A DNA stretch of 17,958 bases. It comes from Smittium mucronatum. Taxonomy: Eukaryota; Kickxellomycota; Harpellomycetes; Harpellales; Legeriomycetaceae. Numbering within the stretch: position 1 is the stretch's first letter; each line of letters opens with the position of its first letter. The DNA lies in assembly GCA_001953115.1 (NCBI GenBank), contig LSSL01005780.1, forward strand, positions 1-17,958, given 5' to 3'. Position numbers and translations under genes: made by a program. Of the stretch, positions 1 to 11,100 are shown in pieces. The notes beneath the pieces were generated by a model. That model had not been told where the DNA came from. It saw nothing but the letters and a program-made list of their open reading frames with translations, and did not search any database.

Positions 1-14
1 TGGGGGGGGGGGGG
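1..14. other. Poly-G run at window edge
   Basis: A single T is followed by 13 consecutive G, in a sequence where G is otherwise scarce. Its place at the very first bases suggests a sequencing or assembly artefact at a contig end. A real homopolymer cannot be excluded. Confidence 0.6.
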
Positions 15-210
15 TGTCTAAAAAATCTTTTTGTCAGCTCCGCGATGACGACGCCAGCCAAATAATTGAACTGGGAACAGCGAAATTTTTGGATGGCATT
101 CGTGCTGCCCATCTGTTAATATTGGAGGATATAATGAATCACCAGATCCATTGAACCAATTCCCAGTGGGTACAGAGCTGCTAGAGCGGAGGAGTGGAGT
201 TGGATAGGGA
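15..210. other. G+C-rich island, possible coding fragment
   Basis: By count 89 of 196 bases are G or C (45%), against about 20% in the flanking DNA. The change is abrupt at about 210, where T and A runs begin. On the plus strand one frame is open from the window edge to a TGA at 152-154 and reads protein-like, for example ASQIIELGTAKFLDGIRAAH. The minus strand also has long open stretches, including LYPLGIGSMDLVIHYILQY, a stop, then LAGVVIAELTKRF. I recognise neither reading and cannot choose a strand. It may be the edge of a gene or mobile element cut off by the contig end, or foreign or contaminant sequence. Confidence 0.5.
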
Positions 211-788
211 TTTTTTTTAAATTTTTCAACTTTTTTTAAAACTTTTTAATATTGTGTGTTTTCATTTTTATTGATTTCTAAAATGAATTATGAGTTAAAA
301 ATATATATGCATACAGATATATATGTCTTAACTAATGATATTTACTAAATTTTATGGAATTATTCTGAAATTTCTTTGAAAGAATTAAGCACAGGAAAAA
401 TAAACATGTTTATAAATATCTTGGGGGAATAAGGTTTAAATATCGTTAATATTTTACTAATAAATCATAATAAATGCATAGAAAAGTCACAGAAATTTTC
501 AAAAAAAAATATCCCTTGGGTATATGATTCCTTGTTTTATAATTTTATTGTTAAAATCAAAACAAATATTCAAAAAATAGAATTTTATAGAATTTTTTTT
601 AAAAAAATGGATATAAAAAAAGCTTATAAAACAAGTTAAAAGTCAGATTAAAATGAAACCAGTTATTTTAAACCTAAATTAAAACCAAATAAAATATTAG
701 AACATTAAACGCATACACACAATTATATATACAAAAACACACTAATAAACATAAATATACACATATTTATGCCCACTTATGTATATTT
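211..788. other. A+T-rich spacer without genes
   Basis: About 580 bases dominated by A and T runs, with stop codons frequent in all frames I read. Near 715-790 the sequence becomes a loose mixture of ACACAT, ATATAC and TATGTAT words that leads into the tip of the inverted-repeat element. I see no gene, RNA or ordered repeat. Confidence 0.6.
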
Positions 789-789
789 T

Positions 790-810
790 GTATGTGTATT
801 TGACACATAC
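790..810. repeat. Hairpin at left tip of the element
   Basis: GTATGTGT, a five-base spacer ATTTG, then ACACATAC: a perfect 8-base stem starting one base inside the element end. The same structure is present at the right tip. It could be a transposase-binding site or part of end recognition; that role is inferred. Confidence 0.7.
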
Positions 811-1413
811 GCGCATTTTAACCTATGTATATTTTACCTTAAATGATTATTTTTACTCATGCTTAAACTTTTCTTAAATATGATATTGGTTAATAGTATT
901 TTTTTTTTAAATTTTAATTTTAATCAAATTGATTTTCGATACAAGAGAAAAAATAGTGAATATTATCCAGTAAAAATAGCTTTTTACACTACAATTTTTA
1001 ATTCAAATTGAGCAGATTTTTGGAAGAATTTAGGAAATAAAAAAAAATTAAATGGTTCCAAACATCTCAGTTTCTCATTTTTCAGAAATTCAAAGCATAA
1101 ATATAGTTCAAAAATCCAAAAATAGTACAAATAAAAGCGAGCTCAAAAATATTATTTGAACTCACAGAAATTTCCAGAAGGTAAACAAATTTTCTATCTC
1201 CGATTCATTTTAACTCATCCCAGTCCAAAATAAGATGGTAAAAATAGAAATCTATATTTTTACTTTTGAAAATATTTATAAAAAAAACGAATTAGACAAG
1301 AAAAAATAAAAAAACACAAGAATTTTAATTAGGAAACGGATTTAAATTGATTTTACGAGAAACCAATTAGGCGAAGAAATATTTCTCAAAGGCAAAATTA
1401 TTGGATCGTAAAC

Positions 1414-1424
1414 TATATATAAGG
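1414..1424 (+). promoter_or_regulatory. TATA-like motif in left arm, facing inward
   Basis: TATATATAAGG resembles a TATA box. In this arm it points rightwards, antisense to the integrase remnant. In such A+T-rich DNA TATA-like words are common, so function is uncertain. Confidence 0.2.
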
Positions 1425-1470
1425 TTATAAATCGACTTTGATAAAAAATAAAGGCAGCTAAAAATTTTCA

Positions 1471-1498
1471 TTTCAATTTCAATTTCAATTTCAATTTC
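1471..1498 (+). repeat. (TTTCAA)4 tandem repeat in left arm
   Basis: Four TTTCAA units followed by a partial unit, 28 bases. The right arm has three units, so this is the largest length difference between the arms and probably reflects replication slippage. Confidence 0.9.
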
Positions 1499-1779
1499 TT
1501 TTTTCGTTATTTTGTAAACCAGGATGCTGAATAAAATCTATCCTCTCTAAAATCTAGTGACCAGGCTTTGTAAGAAAGTTTTATTAGGATAAAAATATCT
1601 TGTTAAAAAATAGTGTTTCTTTATACTTATTATTTAGATTTTTTTAACTATAGTTAGTTGTAAAATATTCAAAGTGTTTAAGGAAACTATTATGCGTCAA
1701 CTATCGATATTCTAGTTGAAGCATTTCCCGTTTTGAAGTTTTTTCAGATATAGCCATGATCTGGATGACAGAAATAGGA

Positions 1780-3240
1780 TTATTTTTTCCCATTTTTTCT
1801 GCACTTCCATCCATTTTCCTTGAAACCGCCTTTGCAGAAGCGTTTTATTTCAATCGAGGTTTTCCACCATGAAAATTTCCTATGGGCACTGCTCAAAGAT
1901 TTTTCGATATCTGAGAAAAAAAAATCTTTAGTATCAATAGCATTCAAGTGTTTCTTATTAATTTTCATATCAATCAAACCGAAATTAGTCCCTATTTCAA
2001 ACAAATCATCATCATTTTTAATTATTCTGCCTGTTAAATACTTATCCCCAATTTTTTATCCTCTTTTTGAATCTTGACATAAATTATGTCACCTATGATT
2101 TAATTCTTAATTTTATTGATTTTTTCGCTGATAATTTTATTTTTCGAATCTTTTCTACTGATTTTCTCTCTAAGATAAATCCTATATCTTCTGATAAATT
2201 ACCTATTGATATGACTTTTTCTATATAAATCAATTATTCTTTATCGATTATATCTACTATTTGTTTTTCCTACATCAAAAAATCCTCTGTTATAATAGAG
2301 ATAGAAATAATAAAAGCTGAAAATTAGAGTATTAAATTTACTCCTAATTTTTTTTCGAGAGAACTAGTTGAAATTTTCCTCGAAATTACGCCTTTCAACG
2401 GATCTAAAAATTTTACACACGAAATACATGATCATTTGGCAATGAGCTCAACGATAATACAATATTCATGTAAATAAACTGCTATATATGGAATAATCTT
2501 TATGCCTCTTTTTTCAGAAAAATTTATTACATAAAAACTTTATGTGAGTATCCTAATTTTTCGAATAAATTATCAAGTCTTTTATCAAATTTAATTTATC
2601 ATTTTTAAAATTTTTTTAAAAAAAATCCCATTATTTAATTCTTATATTTTTTGATATATCATAAAGTTATTATACATTGTACAATGAGATTGTTCTACCA
2701 TTCCTCTAGTTTTTGAATTTAGAGGAGCGATAAAAACAGGATCAGCTACAGTTAAATAATTAAAAAAAATTATGAATAGCTCATTGGATAATTCCCTCCG
2801 TTTATCTAATCGGGTAATTTTAGGTGATGTGGAAAAGTTAAAAATAAAAAAATTGAACTTTTCAAGAACTCCTTTTAAGTTTTTTTTAAAAGTGGTGACA
2901 TCAAATTAAATGGCTGATGTGTTCAAAAGTGTGGAATATCAATTTATATCGATCAATTGGGGTACTATAAATTTCTAAAATATCTAACTCAATTCTTAAA
3001 AAAAAAACTTCTTCAATACTATGGTTATCACATATTTGTTTATCTTCATTTATATATTGTTTGGAACTTTGGCTTGTTTGAACAAAGAGTCTTATAATCT
3101 CCTGAAAATTATCATGTATTGATATTGAAACGCTTTTTCAAGTTTTATATACTCCGGGATGAACAAGACCATGTTAAACCCCTTTGATAATCTCAAGTCA
3201 ATTTTCTTGTTAAACCACTTAGAGCCTAGTTTTTGTAATA
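1780..3240 (-). pseudogene. Decayed KRBA2-like integrase (transposase) gene
   Basis: Minus-strand remnant of a D,D,E integrase that would have cut and joined the element ends. Pieces in order: LDILEIYSTPIDRYKLIFHT (2927-2986, first catalytic Asp 2982-2984); ITRLDKRRELSNELF (second Asp 2804-2806, degraded from the usual SDNG.EF); APLNSKTRGMVEQSHCTMYN, the P..S..G.VE segment with catalytic Glu at 2693-2695. Thirty-six residues separate the second Asp from Glu, near the family's 35. Then RGIKIIPYIAVY (2474-2509), matching the GIK..PY.A.FG segment after the core of KRBA2-like integrases. Last, a small C-terminal domain, GDIIYVKIQKED (from about 2093), GDKYLTGRI and EIGTNFGLI, followed by a Cys/Lys-rich tail ending at 1780. 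At least ten stops and several frameshifts break the gene; the N-terminal zinc region is not clear. Family assignment rests on remembered motifs. Confidence 0.8.
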
Positions 3241-3539
3241 GCGATATAAAGAATTAATATCTTTCAAGAAATAGTTTCGTTTTATTTATTTAATTTTATC
3301 TTTTTTTATTCAGTTTTCTTCGTTTAATAAATCTTTTGAAAATTAATCGATATTAGATTTATTTAATTATTTAATCTTATTGCTTATTTCAAATTTCAAA
3401 TTTTATTTTGACATGTGAGAATCATCCGTAATATAGTATAAAATATTACTATATATTATATAGAGGCTAAAAAGTCAAAATGGTTTCAATTATATCATAA
3501 AAAAGATATTATATTTATTAAATATTTAAACTTTAAAAT
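3241..3539. other. Unique DNA between right arm and integrase remnant
   Basis: Three hundred A+T-rich bases. The 5' part of the integrase gene should lie here or in the arm, but I find only short, stop-interrupted stretches, for example minus-strand NYFLKDINSLYRYYKN just upstream of the recognisable part. No usable start codon can be named. Confidence 0.4.
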
Positions 3540-3676
3540 AAATAATAAGTATAAAGAAACACCATTTTTTAACAAGATATTTTTATCCTAATAAAACTTT
3601 CTTACAAAGCCTGGTCACTAGATTTTAGAGAGGATAGATTTTATTCAGCATCCTGGTTTACAAAATAACGAAAAAA

Positions 3677-3698
3677 GAAATTGAAATTGAAATTGAAA
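3677..3698 (-). repeat. (TTTCAA)3 tandem repeat in right arm
   Basis: Reverse-complement counterpart of 1471-1498 with three units instead of four. Confidence 0.9.
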
Positions 3699-3744
3699 TG
3701 AAAATTTTTAGCTGCCTTTATTTTTTATCAAAGTCGATTTATAA

Positions 3745-3755
3745 CCTTATATATA
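3745..3755 (-). promoter_or_regulatory. TATA-like motif in right arm, upstream of integrase
   Basis: The inverted copy of the left-arm TATATATAAGG. On the minus strand it lies about 500 bases before the first recognisable integrase residues (3240) and faces the gene, so it is a candidate for the former transposase promoter. Evidence is position and motif only. Confidence 0.25.
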
Positions 3756-4357
3756 GTTTACGATCCAATAATTTTGCCTTTGAGAAATATTTTTTCGCCT
3801 AATTGGTTTCTCGTAAAATCAATTTAAATCCGTTTCCTAATTAAAATTCTTGTGTTTTTTTATTTTTTCTTGTCTAATTCGTTTTTTTTATAAATATTTT
3901 CAAAAGTAAAAATATAGATTTCTATTTTTACCATCTTATTTTGGACTGGGATGAGTTAAAATGAATCGGAGATAGAAAATTTGTTTACCTTCTGGAAATT
4001 TCTGTGAGTTCAAATAATATTTTTGAGCTCGCTTTTATTTGTACTATTTTTGGATTTTTGAACTATATTTATGCTTTGAATTTCTGAAAAATGAGAAACT
4101 GAGATGTTTGGAACCATTTACTTTTTTTTTATTTCCTAAATTCTGCCAAAAATCTCCTCAATTTGAATTAAAAATTGTAGTGTAAAAAGCTATTTTTACT
4201 GGATAATATTCACTATTTTTTCTCTTGTATCGAAAATCAATTTGATTAAAATTAAAATTTAAAAAAAAATACTATTAACCAATATCATATTTAAGAAAAG
4301 TTTAAGTGCGAGTAAAAATAATCATTTAAGGTAAAATATACATAGGTTAAAATGCAC

Positions 4358-4378
4358 GTATGTGTCAAATACACATAC
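4358..4378. repeat. Hairpin at right tip of the element
   Basis: GTATGTGT, CAAAT, ACACATAC: the mirror of the left-tip hairpin with both stem halves unchanged, although the neighbouring base at 4357 differs between the arms (T against C in the same orientation). Confidence 0.7.
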
Positions 4379-4379
4379 A

Positions 4380-7300
4380 TAAACATATAAAAGCACCAAT
4401 ATGATAAGCATAGGGCTTTTTTGTCAAAAAAAATCAATATTGAAAATTATACGAATTAGCCTAAATAATTTTTCTATTTGATTTCAATTTTTCAATTTTA
4501 CGACTCGACATAATTTGAAACTATGAGATTAAAGCTTTGGAAATAAATCAGTTTTAGTAGTGAAAAAAATTCAAATAAATCTTTTTTTCTATTTATCGTG
4601 ATAGCCTCATTTCAGAACCCATCTCATCTTTTTTAAAAATATTTCGATATTATTATTTTAATCAAAATCTATTGGAAAATTTAATAAGATTCATTTAATT
4701 TTCCAATTTATTGTAATTAGTATAATAAAAATACTTATTTTAGTTTGTATAGATAAGTAATATTGGAGAAATATCACTTGGATTAAACTCTTTTTTGTGT
4801 AGTTTTTTTAAATTTTGTGTATTTTTGCTTAGTTTTATGTGTATATACTTTTAATATAAGTAATTATAGCCATTATGCATGTTTTCTAGTGAAAATGTGG
4901 TTTTCTTAAACCAATAAGCCATTTTCTGGTACATTTTTATTTAATCCGCGTTTCTGTTTTATTTTAAATTATTAAATGATGTATAATTATATAGTTTTTT
5001 TTTAATTGCCCATTTTTTTTGGTCAAAATACCATTTTATTTCATTTCATTTAATTTAGATATCTCAGTACTTAATACGAACAAAATTTTTTTTTTAGACT
5101 TTATACATGAAAATCACATTACAGAATCTTCTTATCTCAAGAATAATCCCTCATGTAAAATAGGTATCGGTTTGATTAAGAATTTTTAATGTTCTTTTTT
5201 AATTGATTGTTTAGTTAATTGGATAAACGTGTCTCGTGTATTAATATTTTAAAGGCATTAAACAGCAGAAGTACTTATTTATATTTATTTTTAGTTAAAA
5301 ATAAAGGCTTTTGTATTCTCTTAAAACTAATTGATTTGTGTGAATATTTTTGAATAATTAATCTAATATTTTTTCTAGACTATTGGTTTAAATTTTCTGT
5401 GTTAAATGAATAAATGAATAAAAAATCTGAATAAAAACAAAATAAATGTATTTTTTCCAAAAAATAATCAGTTTCAAAGACTATTAAGCATATAGAAAAA
5501 CACTAGCCAAAAAAACTCCATAAAATATTACGGTAAAATTTATTTTAGTCTATATTTTCTTTAAAAAAATTTGAAATTTCTATAAAACAAGATTTTTTGC
5601 TGAATTAAGTGAAATTTTGAGACAATCAACGGGATAAAATATTAATTCGCTATAATATTAATATATAAAGCCATAAACCTGCATTTAAAACCGGAATACA
5701 TTTCTAGCTCAAAAATTCATTAATTTATTCAAATTTTTATATTTATTACCTTCTTAAAAAGTTTTGAACAAACATAGTAAATTTTTTTCTGAAAAAAAAA
5801 AGTTTGGAGAAACTTTGATGAAAGATTGAAGAATAAATAAAAAATAAAAAATTTAAAAAATAAGAGACAGAGTTGTTTTTTTAGTCAAAGTAGGATAAAT
5901 TGTTTAAGTAATAATGAAAATTGAATAGAATAAAATATTTTGAACCTTTTTTTCATAGTATATATAAAAATTCGAATTGCGAATATTTTCGATCTTAATT
6001 TAATTTTTTTGATTTATTATTCAATATTAGGATAGGAAATACTATACAAATAAACTAAATCAGTCAGAGCCTATAATGAACGCGCACAAAATATTTATTA
6101 AAATAAATTTTTTTTTAATATTTTTATTAATAAAAACTATTAAATTATATGAATAGGCCGATATTTGAGGAAATTTAATATTTTTTAATATTTAGTAGCA
6201 AAAATGATGTATTTTAGGACTGAAATTTTAATTTCGATGCTAAATATAACTTTTTAATTCGATGTATTAATGTTTCAGTTAATTAAATCTTCTAAAACTT
6301 AAAAAAATATCCACTATAATAGACCTTAATCGGCTAAAGAGCCATTATATCATTAATAAATTTTAAAATAAATATGTATTTAAAATTTAGACCTGTCAAC
6401 CAAAAATTATAAAAAGCAATCAAAACTTTCATATTCATATCATAAGATCTTAATTTCATTGAATTTTTCATTTCCAAAAAATATTTTACATATGAATTTA
6501 TATTAATTATATGATTGAACTCTTATAATTATTTTTGGAAAATTCATATATTATTGCACCTACCTACGATTTATTGTAATAAATTTTACTTTATTTTGTA
6601 AATCAAATTGGATTTTTTTTAATTTTTAACGAGAATACAACATCATTCAAATTTTAGGGGATAAGGAATGTTTTAATATCCATTGCGCTCTCAGTAAAAT
6701 AAGTGATTTTTATTGAAATATCATTACTTATAAAAAAATAGGTACTTTTTTTTTAAAAAATATTTCACTAATATGAACTAATAAAAAAACTACTTATTTT
6801 TTGAATAAAAATATGCGAATTTTAAGAAATAACTATTTGAAAAAATATAATTTTCTAGTCGCGTTATATATTTAGATTTGATTTTTATAAACAAAATATA
6901 ATAATTGAAATATACGTATATTTGGCAGATTATTAGATAAATGAGATCTTTTTTTTAAGATATTATAGGATAACTTTTGAGGTTAAATAATTGACCAAAT
7001 TTACTGAAAAAAACTTTAATCAGTGAATAAATATTCCCTATTTGAAAATTTTTGGTTTTTTCCATGTTTAAATTACCCAGTTGCAATTAATATAAGATTA
7101 TTTTTTAATAAAATGAATAATGTGTTATCTTTGATATTGAATAGAAGGGAAAATACCAGAGAAATCAAAATCAAAGTTATATTTATTCTACATGGAAATA
7201 GAATGTTAATGGAATATTAAACTAATATTCTAAAAAAAAATGATTTCCATACATAAAATAGGGCGCATTTTTAAGAAGTGTACATTAATATAATCGAGTA

Positions 7301-8100
7301 AGACATATGGATTTAAGGATTAAAATAGTACAATGAATCAAATTTTATTAAGTTTAAACTAAAAAAAATTAAAAATTTAACTCACTGAATACATAATTTT
7401 TCGCTCTTATTTGAGTAAATGAATCAATAAAATAAAATTAATCATAATTTTATGAAGGAAAAGTTTGTTATAAATTATCAAAAAAATCAAAAACGAATAT
7501 TTCTATTAATTATATTCAAAAAAATAATATCGTATCAAAATAATAAAAAATTCAACACGCTATCCTTCAATCTAAATTCTGAAAACAAATCAAACCCAAT
7601 TCTTATAAATGATAAATGCTCCAGCTAATAGATACTAATCTCAAAATATTAAATTAAAACCATAAAACTTCCACGTGATGGTCCGAAAAACTCCGAATTC
7701 CAATCTTCAAACTATTAAATTACAGCATGCGAAATTCCAAATTTCAAATAAAAAAAATCAAAATATCCAAAACGCAATTATTAAAAAAATATTTTTCAAT
7801 CTTCAAAATTATATATTTTATTCTCCAAAATAATGTTTATAGTACATAAAAACTCAAACCGCAAATAGAAATTTTTTTAAATCTAATCTACCAAGCAACC
7901 TCAAAACTTTAAAAACCTAAAAAATGCTTCTTTCTTAAAAATAATATCATATTAAATCTCATTAATTTTATTTTTATGTAATAAGTAATTTATGAAATAA
8001 ATCAATATTTCAAATGATTTTCATTTTACTGAATCTAATGTATATTTTTCAGGAAAATGGCAATATTATAAAAATTGTATATATACCATCAAATTACTAA
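4380..8100. other. A+T-rich desert, first part
   Basis: No gene, RNA gene or ordered repeat seen. The sequence is dominated by A/T homopolymers, TTTA/TAAA words and frequent stops in all frames I read. The longest plus-strand open stretch (7023-7220) begins at GTG, has ordinary local composition and no recognisable motif, and is within what chance gives here. Confidence 0.5.
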
Positions 8101-11100
8101 GATCGCTAAATTATTTGGAACATTTGTATAAAATTCAGAAATTTCTTATGAAAATTTAGTAGATAAATTGGTTAATAACTATAAAATTTAAGTTATTTAT
8201 ATCTTTTAGCTATGAATAGCTTCATTTCAAACCTAAATGTGTAAAATAAAAATAAACTATTTTTATGTTTATAAAATATATCTTAAAATTTGTGATAGAA
8301 ATATAGCAGTAAATAGCTGCTTCTAGCTCAATAAATCCCTTAAAAAAGTTCTTGATTTGGCCAAAAATATATCATTTTTGAAAATTTAAAATCTTGAAAA
8401 AAATATAAATTGTTTATTTAGAAAAATATCAGAATAAAAAACAAATATTTTTTTAGATATAGAGGAAAAATGATGAAAATTTCAGCCACAAAAACATGAG
8501 GGAGAAGTCATACAGCCCTAAAGCCATAATTTATGTATTCTTATATTTTTATTTTTACATAAATTTTCACAATACTTCTTTCCAATAAAAAAAAAGGATG
8601 GAATCTCCTTTTTTTTTTACTTCCGAATTAAACTAATTAAAAAAATATAAAATCCTAATTTTCAGAAAAATAAAATGTATCAATTTTTAATTTTTTAAAA
8701 CGCTGCTAAATTCACACACAGATCCATTTTTGTACAAAGTGTATTAAAACTATCCTTTAAAAATATTTTAAGTTTACTAAAATATGAAAAATAGTAATTG
8801 GAATAAGAAAAATTAAATTTTCTTTTTACTTTATTTAAAGATTTTATATTTCTGGGCTACAAATTTTACATCAAAATCTCGATATAGACCCCCAATTAAT
8901 TCTGGATGCATATTTTGAGTCGATTGTAAGTTTTTTTCTATAAAAATTTTGAATTAAAAAATATTAGATGAAGCATGCTCCATTGGAAATTTTTTGACTC
9001 TTTTTTTGAACTTAGAATCAATTTTAAATTCCAAAATTAAATATTCCTGTTGTTTGGATCTGCTCATTGGTGATACCATCTTTATATTTTAAACAATTAA
9101 AAAAGACATATAAGATTTAATTTCTTTTATTTTCATCATTTTCATTACCAATATTCGTAATTTTTTACTGTATTCGTGTAAGTTTACAAAAAATATATTT
9201 CTGTTATTTCTCAGATAATTTTCATCAATTACCTAAAGTTTTTGATTATTATTTCAGTCGCTTTTTTTACATTTTGAATAAGATATGTCAAGTCATATTT
9301 AAAGAAAAATAAAAATAACAGCTTTTTAAAAAGTTTAAAAATATTTTTTGTGTAAAAAAAATGTATTATTATTACCGAAATCTCCGTCTAAAATTCTCTT
9401 CCAGTGGTATTAATTATAATAATTTAAGGTAAGTTTTTTCCTGATTCATTAATTATTTGGATGTAAATATAGTACAAATACTCGAAAAAATAGAATTGGG
9501 TACCATAATCGGCTCAAAAATTAATTATACCAAATTTATCATAAAAAGAATTTTATAAATTTATCTTTTAGACTATCAGAAGCGTGTTTAGAGTCGCTTA
9601 ATATAATTATTTACAGATATTTTCCTTATAGGTACTGGATTGAGCCATCATATCCAATTTATAATATCTCTAGACCAAAATTTGATATTTTTGACATCCT
9701 TTAGAATGATTTTCAGCTTTTTATCTAACACTATAAATTCTAAAAAATTAAAAATTAAAATACATCACTATGGCACATTGGGATTATTTCATCTTATTTG
9801 AGCTTTTTCCATACTAATTTTTCTGGAAAACCTTTATCAAAATGTGCTTTTTTTAGTTCGTAATATTTGATTTTCATCCTCTGAAATATTACGTTTTCTT
9901 GATCTTGGATAATTTTTAATAAAAAATTACTTTTGAAAAAAATAGGACATGCATTAATATTCCTTTCGCGATTTTGGAGTTTTCTGAGAATATAAAATAG
10001 AATTTTTTCAAATTTAAATGAATATTTCTATTTTCAGAAATAATATTAGCATTTTTTTTTCAATTCCTTATGATATTTTGATATTTTAATAGAATTTTTT
10101 TTCTCTCTTTTTAATTTTTCAAACTTTGGGACCAATCTCGAATTTTTTTTACAAATTTATTTATACTGAATCTGAAAGTTCTATTTTGTTTTTATTTTGG
10201 AGAAATACCAGAATATTAGTTTATTTTTATTGTTTTTATCCAATTCAAAAAAATTATTCGCTTTAGAATATTGTTTTTTAGAATAATTAATTTCTAAAAT
10301 TCTTAATTATCCACTTATTTAAATATTTATCACCAAATAAAGTACTTTAGATATATTTTTGATAAATTAGGATGGTTTTGAAAGAATTTATTAAATTTAT
10401 TTTAGAATTTTTATTTAATGGGTGTCATTTTTTGCTTTTCTTAATTTTATTTTGACTAATAACGACCTTTAAATTCTTTTTGCATAACTCTTTATTATTT
10501 AAATTTGAAACTGAGTGGGATTAATATTGTGTTTTTATAAATTGGGGGGTTTTACAGTAAAAATATTAGAAAATCACCTTCATAAAAAATAAGTCCATCA
10601 GAATTAGCATCAAAATATTCTTAATGTATTTTCTTTCAAGATTATTTGTAAAATTTGCGATTAGATTTTTTTTTTGTATAATCGAATCTGCAATCAGATG
10701 AGCGATTTTTATCTAATACTTAAATTATTATTTCAGAGATTATAAAAATATAATAATAAAATAAGAGAAAAAAATCAGAAAAAGAAACCACGTATAAAAA
10801 ATAATTAGTTTGGGAATAAAAGAGAGTTTTCTTTGAAATTTTTCCCAAGAAAATTTATATTTTAGATTATAATCATTATTAATTTTCTGTAATAAAGCAA
10901 ACCCTTTTAATTAAGAAATAAGTCTTATAATTGGCAGATTATAATAGACGATACTATTTATATTATTTTTCTAGATAAATTAATAAGAATCTATAGCTGT
11001 AAATAAGTAATAATTATGTATTATAACATATCTATATATATTCGTGTGCGTGTTTAGAATTTTAATGTACTTCACACCAAGAGGAAATCTTCTAAAATTA

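Larger units (their letters stand above)
789..1635 (+). repeat. Left terminal inverted repeat, 847 bases
   Basis: It matches the reverse complement of 3540-4379 throughout. Hand alignment gives nine substitutions, one base of difference in a T run near 899-908, and one extra TTTCAA unit. Similarity stops sharply on the inner side after 1635 (TTATTATTT, then AGATTTTTTT against TATTTTAAAG) and on the outer side before 789. Seven of the nine substitutions lie between about 810 and 1050, while 1050-1365 is identical to its partner. No open frame of note runs through the arm. Confidence 0.95.
789..4379 (-). mobile_element. Long-inverted-repeat transposon with decayed integrase
   Basis: A 3591-base element. 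The sequence shows two inverted arms of 847 and 840 bases enclosing 1904 bases of unique DNA, and the centre holds a broken minus-strand integrase of the KRBA2/SCAND3-like family. The common ends begin TGTATGTGTATTTG and finish with its complement, so the element reads TG...CA, as is common for elements mobilised by retroviral-type integrases such as Ginger transposons. I found no convincing target-site duplication: the flanks are GTATATTT on the left and TAAACATA on the right. Identity as a DNA transposon is inferred from arms plus integrase. A large palindrome formed by inverted duplication beside an integrase relic is the alternative. The element is probably unable to make its own transposase, but its ends may still be substrates. 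Confidence 0.8.
3540..4379 (-). repeat. Right terminal inverted repeat, 840 bases
   Basis: Inverted partner of 789-1635, about 99% identical. It is shorter by one TTGAAA unit and one base of an A run. The minus-strand integrase remnant begins about 300 bases inside the inner edge of this arm, so this arm lies upstream of the gene and would have supplied its promoter. Confidence 0.95.

Noticed and set aside
1820..2077. 85-codon plus-strand reading frame inside the element
   Set aside because: It lies antisense to the C-terminal part of the integrase remnant, whose minus-strand frame carries the family-like GDKYLTGRI and EIGTNFG segments. The plus frame is a shadow of it.
789..4379. Reading the two arms as long terminal repeats of a retrotransposon
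   Set aside because: LTRs are direct repeats. These arms are inverted, and no reverse transcriptase, protease or gag-like sequence was found in the 1.9-kb centre.
7023..7220. 65-codon plus-strand reading frame starting at GTG
   Set aside because: No motif, local composition same as the surrounding desert, and a non-ATG start. Runs of this length are expected by chance in 18 kb at this base composition.
9361..9434. Short ATG frame ending at AGGTAAGT, resembling an exon with a 5' splice site
   Set aside because: Only 23 codons, with no matching acceptor or downstream exon that I can identify.
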